49,548 nt of DNA from Ramicandelaber brevisporus (Eukaryota > Kickxellomycota > Ramicandelaberales > Ramicandelaberaceae), in assembly GCA_025201865.1 (NCBI GenBank), contig MU602800.1:1-49548 (forward strand), written 5' to 3'. The notes under the pieces are model-generated. The model had not been told where the DNA came from, made no database searches, and saw only the letters and a program-made list of their open reading frames with translations. A program made the translations under genes and the position numbers. Shown here in pieces: positions 39,845 through 49,008 of this stretch. Position 1 is the stretch's first letter, and every line of letters begins with the position of its first letter.

Positions 39845-39901
39845 AACAAAACAAAAAAACAAAACAAAACACTCATTAAGTATCATTAAATACATAGCGC
39901 A

Positions 39902-41326
39902 TTAGTTTCTCACTTTCAATTCATTATCAATAAGCGAGAGCAGACTCTGCACTTTGTCAGAGTGATATCGCTGGATGTATTCTTCAGCTGCGAGTTGCTC
40001 AAGAATATTTTTGATTCGAGCTAGACATTGTTGTCGATAACTAGATGTGGCAAACTCATCTGCCAGTGCGCAGGCCGTGTCACTTCTCTTCACAATGCCC
40101 AGCCAAACTTTGGCCATATGACTCAGCAGATCAAGTAGTTCGCCCAAGTTTATACCAGCATGGGATTTAAGTAACTGTTCACAGGTGCCAAACCATTCAT
40201 CAGGCTGCGTTTCATACAGCATTTCCTTCAGATCGCCAATCGACTGCTCAACTGTTCGACAGTCCGATCGAATCGAGCTCCACACCATGTCAATATTGTG
40301 CGCATTGCACCAGTTTCTGTTAATTGATATCGTGGCTCCAACATTGATAACCTGGTGATGCCATGAAGATGGAACAAACAGAGTCTGGCCAGGTCTCTGA
40401 ACAACTACGAAACGTTTTGCTGCTCCCAGCAGTGGGAACTCCGCGTTGGTTTGAACAGATGACCGAGCGTCATACACCATTTCTGATAAGATGCCGTCGC
40501 TTGGCGAACTCGATGACGCGTATAGCTGTTCTTGACCTGGAGGGAACATGACCCACACTTTGATTCCACAGATATTGCTACTCCATGAAAAGGATCTATA
40601 CACATCTGCGTGGAAGGGTGTCCATGTGCCATCACTGCCCATGTAAACAAATCGAAAGTCATCTTTTGCGTCTTTATTTGCGCAAGTTGTAGCGGCACAG
40701 AACTCATCCATCCAGTCATCTGAAAAGTGAGGCAAGACTGGTGCTGATTCACTTGACCTACTTGGAACACTGAGTGAACAATGCCAGTCCTTCAAGTAGA
40801 GCAGTCTCTTATTTGCCTTTGTTGAATCAAACTCACCTGTATGTGATGATTGTTGCTGCTGTCGCCAATGCTGAATGTACTCGCCAAATGACATTTCGAT
40901 ACGTGGTTGATCGCTATACTCTCTTGATTCACAATCTGCAACCATCACTTTGACATTCCCACTTTCGCCACCAAACCGGCCATGTAGCTCATCAAAATCA
41001 GGCACAGCTTCGTATAACCCATCACCATCAGTCTCAGCAACATCTGTTCGTGGACATGGTTCGATGGAATCAATGCTGAATGAATCACAGCACGCCGACA
41101 CCTGTGCTTCGATGCTACGTCGCCGCTCGCTGGAAATGGGCTGTCGTTCAACCCATTCTTTCCTCGCTGTCCAATTTGACGTGAACTTGCTACCCAATAA
41201 CACGGGAATGTTACGTGACATGTATCTGTCTACAAAGTCATTCACTGATAGATCAGCACAGTAGTCAATCTGCTTGATCTGGCTGTAGTCTCTCAAAGTC
41301 GCAGCTTGTTCGTCCTGCATCTTCAT
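39902..41326 (-). CDS. JMJD4: JmjC-domain protein, JMJD4-like
   Basis: From ATG 41326-41324 the protein has 474 residues. The N-terminal block (about 15-70: FVDRYMSRNIPVLLGSKFTS) and CSLSVP..., FVYMGSDGTWTPFHADVYRS and FSWSSNICGIKVWVMFPPGQ form a JmjC double-stranded beta-helix. Metal ligands are H239 and D241 in FHADV, and H324 in SSWHHQVINVG. NRNWCNAHN after the second His is typical of JMJD4. JMJD4 is a 2-oxoglutarate and Fe(II) lysine hydroxylase; in humans it acts on eRF1 in translation termination. That substrate is inferred from the family. All metal ligands are present, so it should be active. The frame upstream of 41326 lacks an ATG. TAA stop. It is divergent from PKR1 with only 110 bases between starts. 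Confidence 0.88.
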   Translation of the reverse strand: MKMQDEQAATLRDYSQIKQIDYCADLSVNDFVDRYMSRNIPVLLGSKFTSNWTARKEWVERQPISSERRRSIEAQVSACCDSFSIDSIEPCPRTDVAETDGDGLYEAVPDFDELHGRFGGESGNVKVMVADCESREYSDQPRIEMSFGEYIQHWRQQQQSSHTGEFDSTKANKRLLYLKDWHCSLSVPSRSSESAPVLPHFSDDWMDEFCAATTCANKDAKDDFRFVYMGSDGTWTPFHADVYRSFSWSSNICGIKVWVMFPPGQEQLYASSSSPSDGILSEMVYDARSSVQTNAEFPLLGAAKRFVVVQRPGQTLFVPSSWHHQVINVGATISINRNWCNAHNIDMVWSSIRSDCRTVEQSIGDLKEMLYETQPDEWFGTCEQLLKSHAGINLGELLDLLSHMAKVWLGIVKRSDTACALADEFATSSYRQQCLARIKNILEQLAAEEYIQRYHSDKVQSLLSLIDNELKVRN

Positions 41327-41436
41327 CTCGAATCGCTCTTGCAAATAAATAAGAAATCAACAAACGATCAATCAAGTCAAGAGCCGAGGCGGAACAAGGA
41401 AGCAGAGCAAGGAAGCGAAAGAGTAAGAAGAAGAAG

Positions 41437-41742
41437 ATGGCGATCCTTGGTGACATTGTCCAGTCATTATATGCACCAGGTATTCCTGCAGGCGTAGTCT
41501 TGGTCGTCAACTTGAGTCTGGTGATTCTTATGTCGGTTCTGCTGGCATTCTTGTTTATGACCTCGTTTAACATTCACGTATTCGTCATGCTGTTGCTGTC
41601 CATTTGTCTGTTTGTATCTGTCAACTATCTTCTGGCTCAGACACAAAAGACTAAGGATGCAGAAGAGTACTTGAGAAGGCAGGAATCGGGAGAGTTGCCA
41701 CGTCAGCCACCAGTTAGCAACCTTAAGCCCAAAACCAACTAA
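41437..41742 (+). CDS. PKR1: Pkr1-like V-ATPase assembly factor
   Basis: The 101-residue protein has the Pkr1 layout: an N-terminal amphipathic stretch (LGDIVQSLYAPGIPAG), two membrane spans (about 18-42 VVLVVNLSLVILMSVLLAFL and 47-67 IHVFVMLLLSICLFVSVNYL), then a charged tail. FNIHVFVMLLLSICLFVSVN is the best conserved block. Yeast Pkr1 is an ER membrane protein that, with Vma12, Vma21 and Vma22, helps assemble the V-ATPase Vo sector. The tail is shorter than in yeast (122 residues in total there). ATG at 41437, TAA stop, single exon. It shares a very short divergent promoter with JMJD4. Confidence 0.85.
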   Translation: MAILGDIVQSLYAPGIPAGVVLVVNLSLVILMSVLLAFLFMTSFNIHVFVMLLLSICLFVSVNYLLAQTQKTKDAEEYLRRQESGELPRQPPVSNLKPKTN

Positions 41743-41859
41743 TCCAGCACTAAACATATAACAATCAACTCATATCTCTTCTTTCCTTTTTTAAAAAGAA
41801 AAAAAACAATAATTCAAAAGGACAATGGTTAAAGTGAGATGGACTGGCGTTGTAGGCAG

Positions 41860-44229
41860 CTAGTTGATATAGGAAGCATCGAGACCAAGAGTGTGGAGGA
41901 AGATGTTGGCACTGTTGATGCGAAGGGCAGCTTCTTCGGCAGATGCGGCACTGGATGGACCAAAGAGCGCAGCAGTCTGTCCGGCAACACGAGACAGCAT
42001 AATGTTCTCAAGAATCTTGTCACGAGCTTCCGTAATGAGCTGGCGCTGCTGGTCGACTGTAGCGCATGAGGCCATCGCAGCCAAAAACTCCCAAACGTAA
42101 ATATCTTCAGAACCTGGGATGGAATTCTGCTGTTGCTGCTGTTGCTGTTGACTATCAGTTGGAGACTCTGCTGATGGAGTTTGTTGCTGTTGCTGCTGAA
42201 GACCCAGAGTAGCCTGGTTCATGGTTGATGGGAAAAGGGCAGCAATGTAGGAGGTCAATGAGTTGAAAAGCTGAGCGAATACCTCAGTGCTGTGGGCTAA
42301 ATCAACACTATCCACCAGCTGGGCTTGTTCTTGGCGCAGAGTGGCCATGCGAACAAGAAGCAGAGTTAAACAAGTGAGGCCAGGCTTGCTCATTGCCAAA
42401 TAGGGAATGCTGTTGCGATCAACCATCAAATGCAGCAGGCCATTGATGATCGGTAGAGGTGACTTCGACAAATTGATTGCAACCAGTGGAATCACACATC
42501 TCATAAAAGTCTCAGCATCTTCAATAATGCGACGTTCTCTCAGTGAAGTTGCAGATGGATCGGTAGAACCCGCGGTTAAAGCGCGGGCATCTGATGGATC
42601 AGAGAAAGAAGAGGAGGAGAGTCTGCCTCTTTGTTCATGCTGTTCTTGCTGCTGGGTTAACAAAGCAGTAAATGAGGCTGGCCCGCATAGTGGAAGAGAG
42701 TCCAGATTAGCAAAAATGCAGCTAAGCAGACGCAATGCACCATCGTTACCAACATAGTTCAACACACGGGGGAAAGCTGCCATTCCTTTCTGAACTGACA
42801 ACAGTCTAATTACAGTGTGTGGTCTAACTTCTCCAATTGGGTTATCCAAATCGAGTAAGTCAAAAATGCGCTGCTTGATTTGCTCAATGCTGGATGCCAG
42901 TGACGCCAGCTGATCTTCAACTTCCTGGCTCGGTGGCTTCAGCGCAGCCGCATCTTGCTCTCTAAACAATGCCTCAATCTGCAACAAATTGGAATAAACA
43001 GACTCAATCAGTTGCAAATTGACGCGATGCGACATGGCTGTGGGCTGCTGAGCTGACCCAGGCAAATCCTCTGTAGACTCTGATGCACCTCGAGCGAGAC
43101 TGATTGCTTGTTTTGGTGCCTTTGATGATCTAATGACAATGTTGCCAAGTGCGCCTTCCAATGTAACAGTATCCTTCTTTGGTCTCTTGGCTGCCTCAAG
43201 AATTCGCTGCATTTGCTGGGCCATTTGATTTGCAGCTTGTTCCTGGCGAGTTTGACGGTTATTGTTGTGATGATGGCGTCGGTTTCCTCCAGTGTGATGA
43301 TGGTCTCTGTCTCTGTGTTGCTGTTGCTGCTGCTGTTGCTGCTGAGGCTGAGATTGACCAGCTGGGGACTGGTTAGGCGACTCTGACTGCTGGCGAGACT
43401 GGAGATGTTCGTTGAGCATTCGAGCATGAGCCGCTGATGGCACTGGACGAGCCTGCTGCGATGACAGCACAGCCAATGGCTCAGCCGGCTGGCTCGTGGT
43501 CACAGCTTCGGAGGACTCCTGTGATTGCTGTGGTGGAGCAGTGACAACTTCGGGGAAAGCAGGCGAAGGCACAGGCATAGCTACAGCGGAGGAGAGTACA
43601 GCTGGATCGACTGGAGCAGCAGGTGTTGGTACAGGCTGTTGAATTTGCTGGAGAGGTGGGATGCTGGCATCTGTTACAACAGTGTTGGCGGCGTTGACGG
43701 CAGCTGTGGTGGCAACCGTGGCAACGGTGGCAGCAGTGGGAATGGAAGGAACAGGCGGAACCGAGCCCTTCATGATCTGATACATTTGGTTGTAGAAATC
43801 ATCAGTCATCGGGTCTGAGTTGACAAGCTGCGACAGTTGGCCACGAGATATGAACTCCATGTCGCCCTTAGACATCATTCGGTTGAAGTCCTTGTACCGG
43901 TTGTTTCGAACTTCACGAGCCTGCTTTCGCTGGGCACGCAGGATAGCACGCTCTTGACTGATTCGCATCGCTTCAGGATCAGCAACGTGCACAGGAACAG
44001 GGAATGAGCCTACCGCTGCTGTCGAGTCGAGATCGCCAGCTGGAGTTTCAGAAAGTCCAAGCAAACCCATTGAGGCTTGCACGTTGCCAAGATCGTGCGG
44101 CGCTGACGATAACTGGGTATACTGGAGAGTCTGTGGCTGTACGACAAAGCCGCCAGCAAAGTGTGGCTCGCTGGCAACAGCTGCGTGCTCCGCCGGCTGT
44201 TGTTGCTGCTGCTGCTGATGTTCGTTCAT
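41860..44229 (-). CDS. PAT1: Pat1 mRNA decapping activator
   Basis: From ATG 44229-44227 the protein has 789 residues. The N-terminal half is Gln/Pro/Ala/Ser-rich and disordered; it holds a conserved MSKGDMEFISRGQLSQLVNS segment around 115-140 that precedes DDFYNQMYQ. The middle has QRILEAAKRPKKDTVTLEGA followed by LGNIVIRSSKAPKQAISLA, typical of Pat1. The C-terminal helical repeat domain has RPHTVIRLLSVQKGMAAFPR, LPLCGPASFTAL and MRCVIPLVAINLSKSPLPII. Pat1 links the Lsm1-7 ring to Dhh1 and Dcp2 in P-bodies to activate decapping and repress translation. Poly-Gln runs (QQQQQQQQ) occur at the start, near 300 and near 725. It ends in TAG, the only clear TAG stop in the window. The open frame upstream of 44229 contains an ACTC repeat leader and no ATG. 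Confidence 0.93.
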   Translation of the reverse strand: MNEHQQQQQQQPAEHAAVASEPHFAGGFVVQPQTLQYTQLSSAPHDLGNVQASMGLLGLSETPAGDLDSTAAVGSFPVPVHVADPEAMRISQERAILRAQRKQAREVRNNRYKDFNRMMSKGDMEFISRGQLSQLVNSDPMTDDFYNQMYQIMKGSVPPVPSIPTAATVATVATTAAVNAANTVVTDASIPPLQQIQQPVPTPAAPVDPAVLSSAVAMPVPSPAFPEVVTAPPQQSQESSEAVTTSQPAEPLAVLSSQQARPVPSAAHARMLNEHLQSRQQSESPNQSPAGQSQPQQQQQQQQQHRDRDHHHTGGNRRHHHNNNRQTRQEQAANQMAQQMQRILEAAKRPKKDTVTLEGALGNIVIRSSKAPKQAISLARGASESTEDLPGSAQQPTAMSHRVNLQLIESVYSNLLQIEALFREQDAAALKPPSQEVEDQLASLASSIEQIKQRIFDLLDLDNPIGEVRPHTVIRLLSVQKGMAAFPRVLNYVGNDGALRLLSCIFANLDSLPLCGPASFTALLTQQQEQHEQRGRLSSSSFSDPSDARALTAGSTDPSATSLRERRIIEDAETFMRCVIPLVAINLSKSPLPIINGLLHLMVDRNSIPYLAMSKPGLTCLTLLLVRMATLRQEQAQLVDSVDLAHSTEVFAQLFNSLTSYIAALFPSTMNQATLGLQQQQQQTPSAESPTDSQQQQQQQQNSIPGSEDIYVWEFLAAMASCATVDQQRQLITEARDKILENIMLSRVAGQTAALFGPSSAASAEEAALRINSANIFLHTLGLDASYIN

Positions 44230-44731
44230 CCTTGTTTGATTTTTTTCAAAATTAGTGCAGTTGATCGAAGAAGCCAAGTGTCTCTCCTCGGACTGTGAGT
44301 AAGAGGAGTGAGTGAGTGAGTGAGTGAGTGAGTGAGCATGACGTGCTACTGTGAGCACTCATCATCCCCATCATCCACCACCAACGCGAATTGCCAGAAT
44401 GAGACTATGAAGCATTATCATCTTCCTTAACTCGCGGCAGTACTGTCGAGTTGGGCTATCATCTTATCTTCAAGTACCGCAGCATTGTATCCTGTGGATT
44501 GTGATTGTGATTGGTCCAGCGCCAGGATTCAAGGGCATTCTCTGTGCTCATTGCACTCGACAAAACCTTCGACCTGTTCGAAGCTCGTAAACACTCTCCT
44601 CTTCCCTTCCTCCCCTCCCTCGTCAGCACACCTCTCTTCGCCGACTATACTTCTTTATCCATCCTGTTATCCTGTTGTCCTGTTCACTTGCTCGCTTACT
44701 CGCTTACCCCATTACGATCACTACTCTCACA
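44230..44731. promoter_or_regulatory. Divergent promoter, PAT1 / calreticulin
   Basis: 502 bases. A GAGT tetramer run (about 44309-44334), read as ACTC on the PAT1 strand, lies in its leader. The calreticulin leader is pyrimidine-rich (CTCTCCTCTTCCCTTCCTCC) and ends CTACTCTCACA before the ATG. No gene is seen. Confidence 0.5.
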
Positions 44732-46159
44732 ATGAAGATTACCGTTGCTTCGCTCGCTGCTGCTGCTCTTGCTGCCACCGCGTCTCTCGGCTCTGCCAAA
44801 GTGTATTTCGAGGAACGCTTTGCTGGCGATTCCGTGCCAAAGCGCTGGGTACAGAGCGAGAGCAAGGCTGATTACGGCAAGTTCAAGATCAGCGCGGGCC
44901 GGTTCTTTGGACACAAGGACCACTCACGCGGTCTGCAGACGAGCGAGGACAACAAGTTCTATGCTCTGTCCGCTCCGCTGGATTCCGAGCTGGACTCGAG
45001 CGACAAGCCACTGATTGTTCAGTACACTGTCAAGTTTGACCAAGAGAAAGGCATTGACTGCGGCGGTGCCTACATCAAGCTGCTGCCGCCATCTCTGAAG
45101 CCAAAGAAGTTCGATGGCGATTCGGAGTACGCCATCATGGTTGGCCCAGACGTGTGCGGCTCAAACCGCCGTGTTCACGTCATTCTAACCAAGAACGGCA
45201 CCAACCATTTGATCAAGAAGCACATTACCCCAGTGACTGATGAGATTACCCATCTGTATCGCTTGGCCATTTACCCAAATCAAACTTGGGAGCTCGATGT
45301 CGACAACAAGCAGCAGGCCAACGGCACCATTGGCGAGAGCTGGGACATTTTGCCACCAAAGGAGATCCCGGACGCGGACGCTGTGAAGCCAGAGGACTGG
45401 GTTGACGATGCTACCATCTCGGACCCAGACGACAAGAAGCCTGAGGACTGGGACGAATCGATTCCAGAGTTTATTCCTGACCCAAAGGCCAAGAAGCCAG
45501 CCGACTGGGATGATGACATGGACGGCGATTGGGAGGCCCCAGAGGTTCCAAACCCAGAATTCCGCGGCAAGTGGTCTCCACGCCGCATCGACAACCCAAA
45601 GTACAAGGGTCCATGGACTCGCCCACTGATTGCCAACCCAGACTACAAGGAGGATCCTACTCTCAACCACTTTGTCATTGGCCATGTCGGCTTCGACTTG
45701 TGGCAGGTTACTGCTGGCACCATCTTTGACAACATTTTCGTCGGTGATGACTACGCCGAGGCCAAGAAGTGGGCCGAGGAGCACTGGGGTGAGCATGTCA
45801 AGGCTGAGATTGACGCCAAAAAGGCTGTTGACGCTGAGCAAGAGAAGAAGCTGGAGGAGGAGCGCAAGGCTACTGAGGAAGCTGAGGCTGCAAAGACCCA
45901 GAAGAAGCTGGAGGAGGAGCGCAAGGCTACTGAGGAAGCTGAGGCTGCAAAGACCCCAGAGGAGAAGGCTGCTGAGCACGAGAAGCGCAAGCAAGAGGTC
46001 GCTGACTTGCTCCGTGACATCAACCAGCAAAGCAACATTGAGGTTGCTGATGAGGCTGCTGATAAGAAGCCCGCATCAAACGATGTCGAGGATGTCCTGG
46101 CAACGCTCGATGAGACCATTCCAGCACCAGTTGAGAAGGTTGCACATGATGAGCTGTAA
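44732..46159 (+). CDS. Calreticulin, ER lumenal lectin chaperone (HDEL)
   Basis: The 475-residue protein has a signal peptide (MKITVASLAAAALAATASLG), then the lectin domain with KFKISAGRFFG, YTVKFDQEKGIDCGGAYIKL and MVGPDVCGSNRRVHVI; the two cysteines of the usual disulfide are present. The P-domain has three type-1 repeats (each with KPEDW or KPADW) and three type-2 repeats (each with NP and Tyr or Phe), the calreticulin number. The C-terminus is charged helix ending in AHDEL. There is no membrane span, so this is calreticulin rather than calnexin. It binds monoglucosylated N-glycans and Ca2+ and helps glycoprotein folding. A 57-base exact duplication lies in the tail. ATG at 44732 is the first in frame. 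TAA stop with AATAAA 40 bases later. Confidence 0.95.
   Translation: MKITVASLAAAALAATASLGSAKVYFEERFAGDSVPKRWVQSESKADYGKFKISAGRFFGHKDHSRGLQTSEDNKFYALSAPLDSELDSSDKPLIVQYTVKFDQEKGIDCGGAYIKLLPPSLKPKKFDGDSEYAIMVGPDVCGSNRRVHVILTKNGTNHLIKKHITPVTDEITHLYRLAIYPNQTWELDVDNKQQANGTIGESWDILPPKEIPDADAVKPEDWVDDATISDPDDKKPEDWDESIPEFIPDPKAKKPADWDDDMDGDWEAPEVPNPEFRGKWSPRRIDNPKYKGPWTRPLIANPDYKEDPTLNHFVIGHVGFDLWQVTAGTIFDNIFVGDDYAEAKKWAEEHWGEHVKAEIDAKKAVDAEQEKKLEEERKATEEAEAAKTQKKLEEERKATEEAEAAKTPEEKAAEHEKRKQEVADLLRDINQQSNIEVADEAADKKPASNDVEDVLATLDETIPAPVEKVAHDEL
45844..45957 (+). repeat. 57-base tandem duplication in calreticulin tail
   Basis: Copies at 45844-45900 and 45901-45957 are the same by eye. Each codes 19 residues beginning KKLEEERKATEEAEAAKT, so the charged tail gains 19 residues in frame. 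Confidence 0.93.
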
Positions 46160-46338
46160 TTATGCAGTTTAGTATCGCTTCTAACACTATCTCCTTTTAA
46201 TAAAACTGAATATCCTAACTCGGTCAGTACAGTCACTGATGTTGTCAGAACTATATCTCAATTTTATGCTACACGTGGTAGCAAATAGATGTTTAAGAGG
46301 GATCATCTGAAGTTAAAATGATCGATTAATAACACAAA

Positions 46339-48939
46339 CTACGAGTTATTTAGAAGACGCCAGAATTCTGGATCATCAGGCAGTGGCATATTAAACATGC
46401 TAAACTGTGATGACTGAGGTTGCGAATGCGGTGGTGGCTGAAATGGCGAAGATCCTGCAGATACTGCCGCTGTTTTCTGCCAATGGATATCGTCCTCATC
46501 GCTGGCATCGCTCAACACCAATTCATCGTCATCTTCGTCATCTTCGTCATCACATTCGTTATCATTCTGACTCGTAGAGTTACTTGGCATGACGCTATCA
46601 GTGATTGCGTCCAGTCGAGTGATGAGAAAGCAGGTGGTTTGAGTTTTCGAGAACTGCAGTCTTAAGAACAGGGCAGAAACTGTTGCTGGGTGAGAGTCTC
46701 TGTGCATCATCTTCCGATGGTTGTGTTTCTTTTCCGCCATAAAATGACCATAGCCACAACCAGAGGCTGTGCAAAACCAGCCATGAACAATATCCTGATG
46801 CTGCTGCTGATATGGTTGACTGATTGTTGATGCGAGATATGAGTTACTGGTGTGTTGATTAACATTAGGATCGACACTTTTATTTACTGCACTGTCTGGA
46901 AGGGCAGAGTTATCAATCGACTTCTCATCATATCCATGCTTCTGTTGCAAGTGCATGAGAAGACAGTCTGGTACGAGTTTGCATACGGTACAAACAAACA
47001 CTCCAGTAGCATTATGATAGCCACAGCGAACACCACTCACATAAAAAATATCAGTGTTGACAAAATCGTATTCAGGCCGCTTTCTCTTTGCTGAAGACCG
47101 CTGCTGTTGTTGCTGTTGATTATTGCCACTCATAACTGATTGCTTGATAAGATTAGCATGAGCTTTACGAATGTGAAAGCGCAGGTTCCCAACTGTCTTA
47201 GCTGTAGATAAACAACTTGGTATCGGACATGTCCATCGATCGTTCAGTGACTGGCGAGACAGACTAAAGTCCATACCAGCCATATAAAGGTCAGTTTTAG
47301 TTTCGTGCTCATACCGATGAGAGCTCTTTTGAGAAGAATCTTTGAAACTACGTCCACAGCCAGGATATTCACACTTCCACTGTTGAATCTGCCTCGACAT
47401 ATCGGTATTCTGGTGCGAGTTGGTACCATCAGCTTCAGATTTATCATTCAAGTCTTCATTTACATATATGTCATCATCATCCTCATTATCATCATCCTCA
47501 TTATCATCATCATTCATTTCATGTTTACCATTCAATTTCACTTGATTCACGCTGCCGCTTTTATTGCCGGTGGTATCCAGTCTAGTAATGACAAAGTAGC
47601 TAGTCTTCGAAATAGCATACACAAGACGCAGTATGAGTGCAGGAACGGTCGATATACGTTCGCGTTTGTGAGTATTCCTTTTGTGATCATTCTTATTATG
47701 AATTTTATACCCACAGTAACCACAATCGGATGTAACGCACAGCCAACCTTGAACAATATCTGGATGCTGCTGCTGCTGACTTGGTTCGCGAATTGCTGAT
47801 GCAAGAAGTGGATTGCTAGTGTTTTGATTAATATTGGGATTGCTTCTAGTAATCCTAGCTCTTTCCGGTAGAATAGAGTTATCAATCGATTTCTCTTCAT
47901 ACTCATGTTTCTGTTGTAAATGAGTTAGCAGACATTCCGGCACCAATCGACATTCGTGACAAATAAACAATCTAGTTGTGGTATGATAGCCACATCTAGT
48001 GTCACCAATATAAAAACCATCCACATTTAAATACTGAATGGTACGCTGTCTCTTCTTGATACTTTGCTGCTGCTGATCTTCGCCGCCTTCACCATTAGCA
48101 CGCTTATGTTTCAAAAATGTGCCATGAGCGTTTAGAATATGAATACGAGTGGCACAAGCTGTTTTGCACGTTATTTCACAATCTGGAACTGGACATGCCC
48201 ATCGATCACCCAACGACTGACGAACCAGATTATAAGTAGTACCATGTACATTAGTCGCAACTTCAAGTTCATGCTCGCGCCGATGTATGTTAAGATGAGT
48301 AACTGAGTCGAACAATAGCCCACAATCGATATGATCACACTTCCATTGCTTCTTCTGCTCGAATCCATCTGTGATCTCATCCTGGCTGGCATCATCTCCA
48401 CTCTCATCTTGACTGTTCAATCCATTGTGGTTGTAATCGAGCTTGTGTCGACTCACTCTGTTACTATTGGCTGTGACAGCGCCATTTGCTTGATCCATGC
48501 GAGTGATGAGAAAGTAATTAGTTTGTATTTTCGCATAAACAAGACGCAGTACAAGCGCTGGAGTAGTTGTTATCTGTCCGCCTTGATGAAAGTATCTTCT
48601 ATGATCATTCTTCTTCTTAGTTGAACTACCACAATACCGGCAGCCGGATGTAAGACACAGCCAGCCTTGAATAATATCATGGTGTTGCGATTGATATGGT
48701 TGGCTAATTGCTGCTGCGAGATGCGGGTTGCTGGTGTGCTGATTAATGCTGATGACAGCATTTGCATTTGCTGCACTTTCTGGTAGGGCAGAGTCGTCAA
48801 TCAATCTCCCATTAAATCCGTGCTTCTGCTGTAAATGCGTGCATAAGCATTCAGGCACCAATCGACACTCATAGCATATGAACACCCCAATATCAGTATG
48901 ATAGCCACATCGGACTCCATTCACATAAAAGTCATTCAC
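46339..48939 (-). CDS. Repeated zinc-finger protein, main part after in-frame TAG
   Basis: About 866 codons with no ATG near the start (the first conserved residues follow a GTG). It has two full repeats plus a half. The finger types are C (FYVxGxRCGYHxxxxVFxC), followed by CxLVPxCLLxHLQQKH; D (GWLCxxSGCxYCG, then HxxxxH); A (WKCxxxxCGxxF, HRREHE); and B (DRWxCPxPxCxxxxKT, HxxxAH). The order is C-D-A-B, C-D-A-B, C-D. Between C and D each unit has INQHTSNPxLAxAIS and DIVxGW; after D comes FLITRLD. An acidic DDEDDED tract lies near the end. C2H2-like pairs suggest DNA or RNA binding. The whole frame is continuous with 49009-49530 except for the TAG. It is one gene split by a stop, a pseudogene, or a read-through gene. 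TAA stop at 46339. Confidence 0.75.
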   Translation of the reverse strand: MNDFYVNGVRCGYHTDIGVFICYECRLVPECLCTHLQQKHGFNGRLIDDSALPESAANANAVISINQHTSNPHLAAAISQPYQSQHHDIIQGWLCLTSGCRYCGSSTKKKNDHRRYFHQGGQITTTPALVLRLVYAKIQTNYFLITRMDQANGAVTANSNRVSRHKLDYNHNGLNSQDESGDDASQDEITDGFEQKKQWKCDHIDCGLLFDSVTHLNIHRREHELEVATNVHGTTYNLVRQSLGDRWACPVPDCEITCKTACATRIHILNAHGTFLKHKRANGEGGEDQQQQSIKKRQRTIQYLNVDGFYIGDTRCGYHTTTRLFICHECRLVPECLLTHLQQKHEYEEKSIDNSILPERARITRSNPNINQNTSNPLLASAIREPSQQQQHPDIVQGWLCVTSDCGYCGYKIHNKNDHKRNTHKRERISTVPALILRLVYAISKTSYFVITRLDTTGNKSGSVNQVKLNGKHEMNDDDNEDDDNEDDDDIYVNEDLNDKSEADGTNSHQNTDMSRQIQQWKCEYPGCGRSFKDSSQKSSHRYEHETKTDLYMAGMDFSLSRQSLNDRWTCPIPSCLSTAKTVGNLRFHIRKAHANLIKQSVMSGNNQQQQQQRSSAKRKRPEYDFVNTDIFYVSGVRCGYHNATGVFVCTVCKLVPDCLLMHLQQKHGYDEKSIDNSALPDSAVNKSVDPNVNQHTSNSYLASTISQPYQQQHQDIVHGWFCTASGCGYGHFMAEKKHNHRKMMHRDSHPATVSALFLRLQFSKTQTTCFLITRLDAITDSVMPSNSTSQNDNECDDEDDEDDDELVLSDASDEDDIHWQKTAAVSAGSSPFQPPPHSQPQSSQFSMFNMPLPDDPEFWRLLNNS

Positions 48940-49008
48940 ATTAAAGAAATAAAGATTATGTCGAGTTCTCTTTGCTGGAGACTTCTGTTGCCACTGCTGT
49001 TGCTTTTT

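Noticed and set aside
45280-46030. Long minus-strand frames opposite calreticulin
   Set aside because: They mirror the low-stop, Glu/Lys-rich coding strand and carry no motif.
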